Counted from the first letter of the stretch, positions 8,483 through 17,212 are shown. The stretch: DNA of 50,545 nucleotides from an uncultured Clostridium sp. (GCA_934755305.1 CAKVLD010000017.1:1-50545), one strand, 5' to 3'. The notes: a model not told the origin generated them from the sequence alone. Numbers and translations are program-made.

Positions 8483-9355
8483 ATGATAGAAGTGGATAAT
8501 AATTTAAATAATATGAATAAATATTTAAATGAAATACTAAAAAGCAGTGTGTATTCTTATAGAAAAAGTGAGGTTAAATCTTGTCCTAAATGTGGAGGGA
8601 CTCATTATATTAAATATGGATTTTTTAAAGGAATACAAAGATATAGATGTAAAGAATGTAGGAAAACTTTTTCTTTAGTAACAAATTCTATTTGGAGTTA
8701 TTCTAAAAAATTGTCAAGTAAGTGGATAGAGTTTATAGAATTAATGCTAGAAAAGAAAACATTACAATGTTGTGCAAAACAATTAAAAATAAATATAAAC
8801 ACAGCATTTTATTGGAGACATAAAGTACTTCATGCAATGACTTATAGTAAAATTCCTGAAAGATTAATAGGAAATGTACATATGATAAAAACATCAACAA
8901 AGGAGAACTTTAAAGGAAATAAACATATAGATACTGATGTAAGAGAGCAAGTTTTTATAGTATCAGCTAGAGGTTCTGAAGATTCTATTTTATGTTTACC
9001 TGTCTGTAAAAAGAGATGGGATATAAATAAATTTAATGAAAAAGTTTATGAAAGAATTGATGAAAATTCAGTTATTATTCCTTATATAGATAGATATATT
9101 TATGGAGTAGCTAAAAAACACAATAACAATAAAAAAATTAATAATAAAGAAATTGATAAATTAATAAGTAACTTTAGTATGATATATAAATCTTGGTTTA
9201 GCTCTTTCTATGGAGTTGCAACTAAGTATTTAAAAGAATATTTTTGTTGGCTTATAATTTTTAATTTGAGAAAAAAGTTTATAAATATAAGTTTTTTTAA
9301 AGAGCTATTATTAGGTGACTTTTTTGTAAAAGTTGAAGATATAGGATTAGTATAG
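8483..9355 (+). CDS. IS1595-like transposase derivative, probably not catalytic
   Basis: 290 aa from the ATG at 8483, which has AAGGAGGTG eight bases before it; an upstream in-frame TTG has no such site. Residues 34-59 form a zinc ribbon (CPKC ... CKEC), followed by a helix-turn-helix region and a region collinear with IS1595-type DDE transposases, including the late WFSSFYGVATKYLKEYFCWLI block. Where the family usually has the first acidic residue (V-E-x-D-E), this protein reads HMIKTSTKENFKGN. No terminal inverted repeats or target duplications are seen around the gene. A domesticated DNA-binding protein is the best guess; a decayed insertion sequence is the alternative. Confidence 0.7.
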   Translation: MIEVDNNLNNMNKYLNEILKSSVYSYRKSEVKSCPKCGGTHYIKYGFFKGIQRYRCKECRKTFSLVTNSIWSYSKKLSSKWIEFIELMLEKKTLQCCAKQLKININTAFYWRHKVLHAMTYSKIPERLIGNVHMIKTSTKENFKGNKHIDTDVREQVFIVSARGSEDSILCLPVCKKRWDINKFNEKVYERIDENSVIIPYIDRYIYGVAKKHNNNKKINNKEIDKLISNFSMIYKSWFSSFYGVATKYLKEYFCWLIIFNLRKKFINISFFKELLLGDFFVKVEDIGLV

Positions 9356-9573
9356 AAAACTACGACAACATTTATTTAAGAAAGAACCTTAAAGATAAAA
9401 GTTGTATCTAGGCAATAAAACTTTTTGAGATTTTTAGATGCCGTACAGCCTTAATTTATATTTTATGCATATAAGCAATAAAACTAAAATAAATGAAATA
9501 GATTACTCCAATGATATTATATAATTAATATATAAACTCTTGTTAGGTATAAAAATATATATTAAATAATATG

Positions 9574-9606
9574 TTTACATAAGAGGATTTAAAATATTTT
9601 TTTATA
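9574..9606 (+). promoter_or_regulatory. TTTACA-N17-T7AT promoter-like element before the lysozyme
   Basis: TTTACA at 9574-9579, exactly 17 bases, then a T-run ending in TTTTTTTATATTA from 9597. The same layout occurs at 29094 and 36688. TTTACA is the -35 sequence known for TcdR/BotR/UviA-type sigma factors; use by such a factor here is inferred. Confidence 0.5.
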
Positions 9607-9635
9607 TTATATAAGAGAAATAGGGGGAGAGTTTT

Positions 9636-10562
9636 ATGTTTAGTTTAGATATATCAAATCACAAAGCAGGAATAAATATAGAGAAACTAGTAAAAGAGGG
9701 GTTAGTACATTTATATATGAAGGCAACAGAATCAACAAATTTCTTAGATAAATACATGGAAGGATTCTACAAAGAAGCTCATAGACTAAGAGTACCCTGT
9801 GGATTCTATCATTTTGCAAGACCGAATAATCCAGAAGCACAGGCAGAATATTTTTATAATGCAGTTAAAGATAAACCTTGTAGCTTAAGATATTGTTTAG
9901 ATATGGAAGTAGATATGGAGAATATATCAGATTTTACAAGAAGATTTTGTAGAAGGTTTGAAGAACTTATGGGAAGAAGTAACATAATGTGTATCTATGC
10001 TAGTGCATATTATGCAAGAGATAATTTTGCTCAAGATATAAAAGAAAAATACCCATTATGGGTAGCGAATTATAATTCTTCTCAAAATGTAAATACAGGC
10101 TGGAGAGACATAGCAGGATGGCAATATTCAGAGTCAGAAGTTCATCAAGGACAAGAGTGTGATGCTAACATTTTCTATGGATCAATAGTAATACCTAATA
10201 GTCAAGGGCAATCAGATGCTATAAGAGGAGTAACAGTTACTACAGTAGCTCCTACTAATACTGATGTAAATCAAAAAGTTAAAGAACTTCAAACTATATG
10301 TTGTGAATATGGAAATAGTATAGCTGTAGATGGAATATGGGGCCCACAGACAGAAGCAGCAGTTAAAAATCTTCCTCTATGTGGACTTCCTTACAAAACT
10401 CCATCATTAACAAAGTGGGTGCAACTAAGGGTAGGAGCAACAGTAGATGGAATTTTTGGACAAGGTACTTATAATGAAGTAGTTAAATTCCAAAGAGATC
10501 GTAAACTAGTCCAAGATGGGATTGTAGGTTTTAATACCTTAAAAGAAATGGCTTTGTGCTAA
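9636..10562 (+). CDS. GH25 lysozyme with two peptidoglycan-binding repeats, no signal peptide
   Basis: 308 aa. Residues 1-190 form a glycoside hydrolase 25 domain (N-acetylmuramidase): D5 in SLDIS, D89 and E91 in CLDMEVD match the catalytic acids. Residues about 210-305 hold two peptidoglycan-binding repeats, each with a VDGI(W/F)G motif. There is no export signal, as in phage endolysins and the autolytic lysozyme of C. acetobutylicum, so release would need a holin or lysis; no holin is adjacent. The AGGGGGAG ribosome site is strong. The promoter-like element upstream is shared with the tail module and the 29-kb operon, so it may be their lysin although it sits 27 kb from the tail genes. Confidence 0.9.
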   Translation: MFSLDISNHKAGINIEKLVKEGLVHLYMKATESTNFLDKYMEGFYKEAHRLRVPCGFYHFARPNNPEAQAEYFYNAVKDKPCSLRYCLDMEVDMENISDFTRRFCRRFEELMGRSNIMCIYASAYYARDNFAQDIKEKYPLWVANYNSSQNVNTGWRDIAGWQYSESEVHQGQECDANIFYGSIVIPNSQGQSDAIRGVTVTTVAPTNTDVNQKVKELQTICCEYGNSIAVDGIWGPQTEAAVKNLPLCGLPYKTPSLTKWVQLRVGATVDGIFGQGTYNEVVKFQRDRKLVQDGIVGFNTLKEMALC

Positions 10563-10566
10563 AATA

Positions 10567-10613
10567 AAAAAGACTTTGTGCTAGAGAGAAAATCTATAGC
10601 ACAGGGTCTTTTC
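10567..10613. terminator. Terminator between lysozyme and map
   Basis: AAAGAC/GTCTTT and TGTGCTA/TAGCACA pairings with a small internal loop, A-rich before and T-rich after. It serves the two convergent genes. Confidence 0.65.
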
Positions 10614-10629
10614 TATTTATAAAAGAATT

Positions 10630-11499
10630 TTAGTATGTTAAAACTTCATATCCATCTTCAGTTACTAAAACAGTATATTCCCATTGAGATGAAGGATAAC
10701 CGTCAGCAGTAAGAACTGTCCAATCATCAGCTTCATCTATAAATATGTCAGGTTCGCCCATATTAATCATAGGTTCTATAGTAAATACCATACCAGGAAC
10801 TAATAACATATCAGTACCTTCTTCACCTACATGAGGAACAAAAGGTTCTTCATGGAATTCTAATCCTATACCATGTCCGCCAAATTCTCTTACTACAGAG
10901 AATCCATTAGCTTCAGCATGATTTTGGCATGCAGCAGATACATCACCTAAGAATCCCCAAGGTTTAACAGCCTTAAGACCTAAGTCTAAACATTCTTTAC
11001 TAACTTCAACTAATTTTTTAAGATCAGGATGTACCTCTCCTATCATAAACATCCTTGAAGCATCAGAATAATATCCATTATAAATAGTAGAAACATCTAC
11101 ATTTACAATATCTCCTTCTTGTAAGATGATGTCTTTGCTAGGAATTCCATGACATACCTCATCATTTATAGAAGTACAGCAACTCTTAGGGAATCCTTCA
11201 AAGTTAAGGGGAGCAGGTATAGCACCTTGTTCTATTGTATAGTCATATACTAACTTATCTATTTCTTCAGTAGACATACCAGCTTTTATATTTTTAGCTA
11301 CTAAATCTAAAACAGCAGTATTTATTTTAGCACTAGCTTTAATTCCTTCGATTTGTTCTTTATTTTTTATTAAATCTCTTGAAGGAACTATACAACCTTT
11401 TAAAGCGTAAGATTTAATTTTTTCATCAAAATCTAAGTGACATTTTTTATACTTTTTGTCGCTACCACACCAACAAAGGTCGTTTCTACTTATTTCCAT
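10630..11499 (-). CDS. map: Methionine aminopeptidase type I with SEC-C zinc motif
   Basis: 289 aa from the ATG at 11499, which has AAGGAG eight bases upstream; ATG 11505 is too close to that site and the longer frame lacks one. Residues 9-21 form a SEC-C-like zinc knuckle (CWCGS ... KKCH). The rest is the creatinase-fold peptidase that removes initiator Met, with metal ligands in NVDVS, YYSDAS, GGHGIG, FTIEPM and WEYTVLV. The SEC-C extension probably helps ribosome docking. A second, shorter map normally lies in the ribosomal-protein cluster of clostridia, so this may be the extra copy. Confidence 0.93.
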   Translation of the reverse strand: MEISRNDLCWCGSDKKYKKCHLDFDEKIKSYALKGCIVPSRDLIKNKEQIEGIKASAKINTAVLDLVAKNIKAGMSTEEIDKLVYDYTIEQGAIPAPLNFEGFPKSCCTSINDEVCHGIPSKDIILQEGDIVNVDVSTIYNGYYSDASRMFMIGEVHPDLKKLVEVSKECLDLGLKAVKPWGFLGDVSAACQNHAEANGFSVVREFGGHGIGLEFHEEPFVPHVGEEGTDMLLVPGMVFTIEPMINMGEPDIFIDEADDWTVLTADGYPSSQWEYTVLVTEDGYEVLTY

Positions 11500-11613
11500 T
11501 AACATCTCTCCTTTTTTGTCTATATCTCTACTTATTATATAACTTTTACTCAAGAATAGAAATGAATTTTATGGATAATGATGTAACAATTTAGAATGAC
11601 AGAAATATTCTAG

Positions 11614-11642
11614 TATAAAGGAGTAATTTCTATAAAGGAGTA
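11614..11642 (+). promoter_or_regulatory. Duplicated ribosome site before the Fe-S reductase gene
   Basis: TATAAAGGAGTA occurs at 11614-11625 and again at 11631-11642, 17 bases apart. Only the second is placed properly for the ATG at 11647. Confidence 0.6.
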
Positions 11643-11646
11643 CTTA

Positions 11647-12639
11647 ATGATTAAGGAAAAGATAGACTGCATTGATTGTGGAACAGAGTATTGTCCTTGC
11701 AAGCTTGCAGAATCAGGAGAATGTATATTATGCTCACAGCTTCATGGAGAATGTTTTTGTGATTGCTTAAACTGGAAAGGTGTTTGTGTCTATCAGGAAT
11801 TTTATAATAATGGGTTAAAAGCAAAGGAAGGTAGAAAAGCAATACCTTGCAAAGTTTTAAATGTAATTAACATAGAAAAAGAGCTTTTAATGATAAAATT
11901 CGAAGCACCCCATAAATTAGTCTTAGACCTTGCAAAACCAGGAAGCTTTATTTTTATTAGAACTGATGAAAACTATTTTTATGATATTCCTATCTCAATA
12001 ATGAAATCAGATATAGAAAATAATATAATAACCATAGTTATTGAAGTAAGAGGAGTAAAAACAAAAAAACTACAATCTATTAAGAAAGATGATGAAATAG
12101 TTATTAGGGGACCATATTGGAATGGGGTTTTTGGAATTAATAATATAGCAAAACAAAAGTCTAATAACTGTTTAGTACTAGCAAGAGGTATAGGATTAGC
12201 TCCAATGATGCCAGTAATTAGAAGGCTTAAAGAAAATAATAACGAAGTTGATGTATATATTGACAAAAGTCCCTTTAAAGAAAATTTTGCTTTAAATTAT
12301 TTAAATGAATATGAAATTTCTCCAAAGGAAACTAACCTTCTTGATAAAGGAAAGTTATCAGAAGAGGGACGCTTTATAATAAAACATTCTATTAATGACA
12401 AAGATATAAAGTTAATACATTTAGCAGGTGCAGATATATTAACTTATGGAGTTATTGATTATTTAGAGGAATTAAGTAGACAAGATATACTTTTATCTTG
12501 TTGTAATAATTTTAAAATGTGTTGTGGTGAGGGAGTTTGTGGAGCATGTACAGCAAGATTTGCTGGTCATAAGGTAAAAAGATTCTGCAAAGTCCAATGT
12601 GATCCAAGAAGTATTTTTGAGGAGAGAAGATTTATATGA
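11647..12639 (+). CDS. PyrK-like Fe-S / FAD / NAD-binding reductase subunit
   Basis: 330 aa. The first 50 residues carry ten cysteines, suggesting one or two Fe-S clusters. The middle is a ferredoxin-reductase-like FAD and NAD domain (ARGIGLAPMMPVIRRL). The C-terminus has the dihydroorotate-dehydrogenase electron-transfer 2Fe-2S pattern (CCGEGVCGAC ... FCKVQC). It overlaps the next FAD oxidoreductase by ATGA, so the two probably form one enzyme passing electrons between NAD(P)H, flavin and Fe-S centres. The substrate is unknown; it is not in a pyrimidine operon, so a PyrK role is unlikely. Confidence 0.8.
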   Translation: MIKEKIDCIDCGTEYCPCKLAESGECILCSQLHGECFCDCLNWKGVCVYQEFYNNGLKAKEGRKAIPCKVLNVINIEKELLMIKFEAPHKLVLDLAKPGSFIFIRTDENYFYDIPISIMKSDIENNIITIVIEVRGVKTKKLQSIKKDDEIVIRGPYWNGVFGINNIAKQKSNNCLVLARGIGLAPMMPVIRRLKENNNEVDVYIDKSPFKENFALNYLNEYEISPKETNLLDKGKLSEEGRFIIKHSINDKDIKLIHLAGADILTYGVIDYLEELSRQDILLSCCNNFKMCCGEGVCGACTARFAGHKVKRFCKVQCDPRSIFEERRFI

Positions 12640-13913
12640 AAGTTATTATAATAGGTGGCGGATGGTCAGGTTGTGCAGCAGCTATTAGTGCAAAGAAAGC
12701 AGGAGCAGAAGTCCATATATATGAAAAAACAGATTTGTTATTAGGCCTAGGTAATGTAGGTGGAATAATGAGAAATAATGGAAGATATACAGCTTCAGAA
12801 GAGCTTATAGCTTTAGGTGGAGGAGAACTTATTAAACTTACAGATAAAATATCAACCCATAGAAATATTGATTTCCCAGGTCATAAACATGCAACACTTT
12901 ATGATGTTAATAGGATAGAAGGAGAAGTAAGAGATTACCTTAAATCTATAGGAATTAACATTCATATGGAGAAGAGAGTTAGAGATGTAGAGATTGAAAA
13001 GAAAAGGATAAAAGGAATATATTTAGCAGATGATACCTATATAGAAGGAGACGTATTTGTTGAAACTACAGGAACTACAGGGCCAATGGGAAATTGTTTA
13101 AGGTATGGAAATGGATGTTCTATGTGTGTGTTAAGGTGTCCTTCCTTTGGTCCAAGAATAAGTATAAGCGAAAGATGTGGAGTATCAGATAGTCAAGGAG
13201 AAAGGGCTAATGATATTTTAGGTGCTATGTCAGGTTCTTGTAAGTTAAGTAAGGAAAGTTTATCAGATGAAATAAGAAATGAATTAAATGAAAAAGGTGT
13301 AGTTGTATTAAAGGTACCTGCAGAAGACGTTAATTATGATAAGCTTAATAGTAAGGTATGTCAACAATATGCTTTGAAGGAATTTGCAGAGAATATAGTT
13401 TTATTAGATACAGGTCATGCAAAGCTAATGACAACTTATTATCCACTAGAAAAGCTAAGAAAAATAAAAGGATTAGAACATGCAAAATATGTTGATCCTT
13501 ACGCAGGAAGTAAAGGAAACTCTATAAGATATTTATCAGTAGCTCCAAGAACAAACGACATGAAAGTTATAGGAGTAGATAACTTATTATGTGCAGGAGA
13601 GAAGAGTGGTCTTTTTGTTGGACATACTGAAGCTATATGTACAGGAACATTAGCAGGTCATAATGCAGTAAGACTTATAATGGGAATGCCACTATTAATA
13701 TTGCCAAATTCTTTAGCAATAGGAGATATTATTTCCTATGAAAATGCTAAATCTCAAACTAGAGAAGGAAGAATGGCAAGATACACTTTTGCAGGAGCAG
13801 GATACTTTAAGAGAATGCAGGATTTAGGTCTTTATACAATGGATATTAAGGATATAAAAAATAGAGTTGATAGAGTAAATTTAACTGATATTTTTAATGA
13901 AAAGTTGTGTTAG
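12636..13913 (+). CDS. FAD-dependent oxidoreductase, GidA/TrmFO-like fold
   Basis: 425 aa. The N-terminal Rossmann motif IIIGGGWSGCAAA binds FAD. A cysteine cluster (CLRYGNGCSMCVLRC, about residues 154-168) may hold a cluster or disulfide. The C-terminal NLLCAGEKSGLFVGHTEA ... SLAIGDIISY resembles the corresponding part of GidA/TrmFO proteins. It is translationally coupled to the Fe-S reductase. Truncated relatives occur at 22221-22604 and, as about 28 bases, at 23619, so this gene family has been involved in past rearrangement. The substrate is not known; annotation as a tRNA enzyme would overreach. Confidence 0.8.
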   Translation: MKVIIIGGGWSGCAAAISAKKAGAEVHIYEKTDLLLGLGNVGGIMRNNGRYTASEELIALGGGELIKLTDKISTHRNIDFPGHKHATLYDVNRIEGEVRDYLKSIGINIHMEKRVRDVEIEKKRIKGIYLADDTYIEGDVFVETTGTTGPMGNCLRYGNGCSMCVLRCPSFGPRISISERCGVSDSQGERANDILGAMSGSCKLSKESLSDEIRNELNEKGVVVLKVPAEDVNYDKLNSKVCQQYALKEFAENIVLLDTGHAKLMTTYYPLEKLRKIKGLEHAKYVDPYAGSKGNSIRYLSVAPRTNDMKVIGVDNLLCAGEKSGLFVGHTEAICTGTLAGHNAVRLIMGMPLLILPNSLAIGDIISYENAKSQTREGRMARYTFAGAGYFKRMQDLGLYTMDIKDIKNRVDRVNLTDIFNEKLC

Positions 13914-13921
13914 TTCATTAA

Positions 13922-13971
13922 GAAAAAAGCAACAGGAAAAGGGGGCATGTCTCTTTTTCCTGTTGTTTTTT
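13922..13971 (+). terminator. Terminator after the oxidoreductase operon
   Basis: AACAGGAAAAG pairs with CTTTTTCCTGTT, flanked by A6 and T6 runs. Confidence 0.85.
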
Positions 13972-14038
13972 ATATGAATTTATTATTTCTTTTTTAAGAG
14001 CTATTATGGAAAAATCAAGTGTTGTTGGCGTATATAAT

Positions 14039-14123
14039 AAGAATATGTGCATTATAAGAATATTTTATGTAAAAGAATATTTGCATCAAAAGAATATATG
14101 ATGCAGAAAAATATATACTTTAT
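14039..14123. repeat. Five 17-bp tandem repeats (AAGAATATNTGCATNAA type)
   Basis: Units of exactly 17 bp start at 14039, 14056, 14073, 14090 and 14107, each beginning AAGAATAT or AAAAATAT. The same 17-bp unit is repeated three times at 45687-45737. It lies upstream of the small gene at 14194. Confidence 0.75.
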
Positions 14124-14193
14124 AGGTGAAGTGGTATAATAAAAATACAATTAGAAAAAATTGTTATTAATAAATTTGAAAAGAGGAAATGTT

Positions 14194-14442
14194 ATGCCTA
14201 AGGTTAAGTTAATGGTTACAGAAAGTAAATGTAGAAGTGGATATTGTAAAAAAGGTGATGAGTATATTGTAGAAGATATATGTCCACCAATATGTCATGA
14301 ATTATGGCATTGTATGTATCCTATGGTTTATACTTTATTAAATGGTGGAGAGTTAGATTATGGAGATAAGAGATCAGCAGAATTTGATATAAAATGTCCT
14401 GACAATGGAAGAGTATGCATTCACGGAGAATGTATTGAATAG
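14194..14442 (+). CDS. Small Cys-rich TIGR04076-like protein
   Basis: 82 aa from the ATG at 14194, with AAGAGGAAAT upstream. The pattern VKLMVTESKCRSGYCKKGDEYIVED, then C-H-E-L-W and a C-terminal cysteine pair, resembles the TIGR04076 family of unknown function. Eight or more cysteines suggest metal binding or disulfides. It follows the 17-bp repeat array. Confidence 0.65.
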   Translation: MPKVKLMVTESKCRSGYCKKGDEYIVEDICPPICHELWHCMYPMVYTLLNGGELDYGDKRSAEFDIKCPDNGRVCIHGECIE

Positions 14443-14496
14443 TAATTTATTATTTTGTTATAATTAAATAAAATGTATTAAAAGAGGTAAAAATAT

Positions 14497-15045
14497 ATGT
14501 ATGCAAAGAATATTCACTACACAGAAGAGGATTTTGAAGATATTCAAAAAAAGTTTGATGGAAAAGCTGAATATAGTAATGGATATATTGTATTATCACC
14601 AAGTACCTCAATTAAACATAATAAAATAATATCAAAGTTAAATTTTAAATTAATGACTTTCTTAGAAAGTAGTAAATGTGAAGTTCATACAGAATCAATA
14701 GAAGTTATTTTTAGAAATAATGAGGAAGTATATAAGTGTAAGCCAGATGTATTTGTAGTATGTGATGATGCAAAGACTCAAGGGGAAAGTTTTATATCAC
14801 CTCCTAAGATAATATTTGAAGTGATTTCCAAAAGTACAGCAAGTCATGATTATATAACAAAGTTAGATGTTTATCAGAGATTTGGAGTTCTTGAATATAA
14901 TATAGTTGAGCAGGAAGGCTATATAGTTCAGTATTCTTTGATAGATAATCAATATAAGATTACAAATGTATTTAAGGATAAAGATGAATATGTAAGTACA
15001 GTTTTCCCTGACATAAAGATTAGCTTGGAAGATTTATTTAAATAG
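14497..15045 (+). CDS. Uma2-family endonuclease-like protein
   Basis: 182 aa, typical for the Uma2 (DUF820) family, which has a restriction-endonuclease-like fold. The catalytic core is visible: E25 in AEYSNGYI, then CKPDVFVV and FEVISKST (D ... E-x-x-x-K spacing). Family biological role is poorly known. It precedes, with its own terminator, the ATPase/nuclease cassette. Confidence 0.8.
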   Translation: MYAKNIHYTEEDFEDIQKKFDGKAEYSNGYIVLSPSTSIKHNKIISKLNFKLMTFLESSKCEVHTESIEVIFRNNEEVYKCKPDVFVVCDDAKTQGESFISPPKIIFEVISKSTASHDYITKLDVYQRFGVLEYNIVEQEGYIVQYSLIDNQYKITNVFKDKDEYVSTVFPDIKISLEDLFK

Positions 15046-15055
15046 AGAATGAATT

Positions 15056-15085
15056 AAAGATTTAGAGTTAGTTCTAAGTCTTTTT
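15056..15085 (+). terminator. Terminator after the Uma2-like gene
   Basis: AAAGATTTAGA pairs with TCTAAGTCTTT (one G-T wobble), then a T-run. Confidence 0.75.
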
Positions 15086-15183
15086 CTTTTAATTAAAATT
15101 AACTTAGAGGGATAAATAAATATGATATAATAAAATAAATTAAAAAATAAATTAAAAAGTAATTTAGGGAGGCGATAATTAGG

Positions 15184-16287
15184 ATGATAAATCAAAATGA
15201 AAAATCTTCTTCAGCCAGACTTATAATAAATAATATTGGAAATTTAAAATATGCTGATATAAAAATAGATGATAATTGTGTAATTGCAGGTCATAATAAT
15301 ATAGGAAAATCTACAATTACTAAAATTCTTTATTCAATAATAAAGACAGCAACAATCTGTGAGAAGTTAGAAAAAGAATTGAAAACTAATATTGAAGGTC
15401 TTTCAGAAAAAGAGATAGAGCTAGAAGTTAAAAAGTTTCAATATAAATATAGTATAGATACTAGAGATAATACAGAAAAGTTTATAAAACAAATTAGGGA
15501 ACATTTATATTTAACATATATATTTAGATATTTGAATTCTACTCTAGGAAAGAACATTGTTAGATTCCTACAAGAAATAGGTGGGTTTATATTTACTAAT
15601 AAAAGCTATAAATTAGAATATTCATATAAACAAAATAATTCTGCTGATATAGATATAATTGGAGAATATGATTGGTTCAAAGATGCAACTTTAATTTCAT
15701 CAACAGAAGTACTTAGTTATTCTAATTTAATTATTACAGCCGATACTATGATAACAGGCGAATATAATAAAGCAAGATTAGTATCAGCACAAGATAAAGA
15801 TTTAATAGATAAATTAAATACAGAATCAATAGACATGTTAGATGAAAAGCTTAATATTAAAGAAGGGCTTGGCTTTGATAAATCAGGATATGCTTTTTAT
15901 AAAGAAAATGGCAATGAAATTCGTATGCAGATGTTGGGAACAGGAAAAAAACTATTTATTATTTTAGATAAATTATTAAGAAATAAATCTATAGATAGTA
16001 ATACATTAGTTATGTTTGATGAGCCAGAAGAAGGAATGCATCCAGAATGGCAGTTAGATTTTATAGAAAAACTATTGGACATAAAAGTACCATTTGCATT
16101 AACTACACATAGTCCATATATACTACAAAGCTTAATTCATTATACTAAGAAAAGTGATGTTGATGTTAAGTATTATACAGTAGAACATAATAGCGAAGCA
16201 GGTTATGCAGAATCTAAAGAAGAAGTTAAACCCTTAAAAATAGTAAAAGATCTAACAAACCCTATATTAAAAGTAAGGGGATTTTAA
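15184..16287 (+). CDS. AAA/ABC-type ATPase of a putative defence cassette
   Basis: 367 aa. Walker A is AGHNNIGKST (35-44). Walker B is LVMFDEPEEG (275-284), and the H-loop histidine is in ALTTHSPYILQ (about 309). The signature region is LGTGKK rather than LSGG. The layout fits the overcoating AAA_15/AAA_21 ATPases used in many phage-defence systems (for example Septu PtuA, PARIS AriA, AbiL). It has an AGGGAGG ribosome site. The nuclease-like partner starts on the next base after its stop codon, which argues for a two-component complex. No known system name can be assigned from sequence reading alone. Confidence 0.8.
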   Translation: MINQNEKSSSARLIINNIGNLKYADIKIDDNCVIAGHNNIGKSTITKILYSIIKTATICEKLEKELKTNIEGLSEKEIELEVKKFQYKYSIDTRDNTEKFIKQIREHLYLTYIFRYLNSTLGKNIVRFLQEIGGFIFTNKSYKLEYSYKQNNSADIDIIGEYDWFKDATLISSTEVLSYSNLIITADTMITGEYNKARLVSAQDKDLIDKLNTESIDMLDEKLNIKEGLGFDKSGYAFYKENGNEIRMQMLGTGKKLFIILDKLLRNKSIDSNTLVMFDEPEEGMHPEWQLDFIEKLLDIKVPFALTTHSPYILQSLIHYTKKSDVDVKYYTVEHNSEAGYAESKEEVKPLKIVKDLTNPILKVRGF

Positions 16288-16926
16288 ATGAGCGAGGAAA
16301 AATTAGAATATCTTGAAAATAGGGTTAATAATTATTCGTTAATAGAAAGACAGCCCATAAAAATATTATTTGCATCAGATGATACTCTTAGAAAGCTAAA
16401 AGAAAATCCAGAGCTAATAGATGACAGTAATTTATTTATAGAAAGTGATTTAACTATGCTTGGATTAGATAAACTAGGAAATGCAAAAGGATGTTCAACA
16501 GCAGATGGATTAGAGGTGTCTAAGACTCATGGTATACTACTTATCGAAGCTAAAGATGTAACAAAGGCATTGCGTAAAAGGTTAGAGGGAATTATTAATG
16601 ATGATGATAATTTATATGTAGAAGGAATTGTAGATAAAAGAATACAAGAGGTTAAAAAGAAGTTAAATGGTAGTATAACTCTTTTAAATAGACTTCTAAA
16701 ACCTATAAATGCTACATTAGATAATAGTGAAAATATTTATATTGCACTATTTATTGATTATAAGTTGACTGCTGTAGATGAATTTGGTTTAACAGGAGAT
16801 ATAGGATTACTAAGAGATCAAATAGATGAGTATTCTGAAAAGTTTACAGAAACAATGATATTTACTAATAAAAAGCTTAAAGAAATGGAAGAACTAATTA
16901 AGAAATATAGTTTTGAGTATAAATAG
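16288..16926 (+). CDS. PD-(D/E)XK nuclease-like partner of the ATPase
   Basis: 212 aa. Residues 69-90 read CSTADGLEV ... GILLIEAKD: D73, E87 and K89 form the D ... E-x-K core of PD-(D/E)XK nucleases. The C-terminal half is helical with charged coiled segments. It is contiguous with the ATPase gene (no spacer), with AAGGGG in the end of that gene as ribosome site. The likely role is a DNA or RNA nuclease triggered by the ATPase; the function is inferred. Confidence 0.65.
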   Translation: MSEEKLEYLENRVNNYSLIERQPIKILFASDDTLRKLKENPELIDDSNLFIESDLTMLGLDKLGNAKGCSTADGLEVSKTHGILLIEAKDVTKALRKRLEGIINDDDNLYVEGIVDKRIQEVKKKLNGSITLLNRLLKPINATLDNSENIYIALFIDYKLTAVDEFGLTGDIGLLRDQIDEYSEKFTETMIFTNKKLKEMEELIKKYSFEYK

Positions 16927-16940
16927 CAATGGATTAAATG

Positions 16941-16980
16941 AATAAAGCAGTGAGCATTTAGTTTGCTGCTTTATTTTTCA
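16941..16980 (+). terminator. Terminator after the nuclease gene
   Basis: AATAAAGCAG (16941-16950) pairs with CTGCTTTATT (16966-16975), then T-rich. Confidence 0.8.
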
Positions 16981-16982
16981 TT

Positions 16983-17057
16983 TGTTTAAATTTCAATGTT
17001 GTACAAGCTATAGAAGGAATAGATGTTAGTCAGCATAATGGTTATATCCTAAAATGA
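16983..17057 (+). pseudogene. GH25 lysozyme N-terminal fragment
   Basis: In one frame the bases 17004-17057 encode QAIEGIDVSQHNGYILK then a stop. EGIDVSQHNG is the hallmark start of secreted GH25 lysozymes. No further homology follows, so it is a short remnant. It is unlike the 9636 lysozyme, which begins SLDISNHKAG. Confidence 0.7.
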
Positions 17058-17212
17058 TTAATAAAAGAGGTGTTTGTGGAAAAGAATATATTTTATTTGA
17101 TGTTGTAAGAATAAGTGAAGCATTAGAGATGGAAGTTAAAGAATATTGCAATAAATTAATGCAAATTAATAATTTAGAGTTGAGAAAAAATTTTATTAAA
17201 AAATTGTATTAG
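17054..17212 (+). CDS. 52-aa open frame, unrecognised, in a decayed region
   Basis: An ATG at 17054 opens a 52-residue frame (MINKRGVCGKEYILF..., ending KKLY). The only ribosome-like sequence is poor. It overlaps the end of the lysozyme remnant and, on the other strand, the MutS-like remnant. It is more likely a gene fragment than a working gene. Confidence 0.3.
   Translation: MINKRGVCGKEYILFDVVRISEALEMEVKEYCNKLMQINNLELRKNFIKKLY

Noticed and set aside
9400..9520. Possible riboswitch (GGC ... GCC pseudoknot and two GCAATAAAAC copies) before the lysozyme
   Set aside because: The pieces do not match the conserved cores of c-di-GMP, fluoride, preQ1 or other classes I know, and the pairing is short.
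11647..12639. Annotation as PyrK of dihydroorotate dehydrogenase
   Set aside because: The C-terminal cluster is PyrK-like, but the Cys-rich N-terminus and the FAD oxidoreductase partner, with no pyr genes near, point to another enzyme.
14039..14123. CRISPR-like regular repeat
   Set aside because: Units are directly adjacent with no spacers and only 17 bp; no cas genes are in the window.
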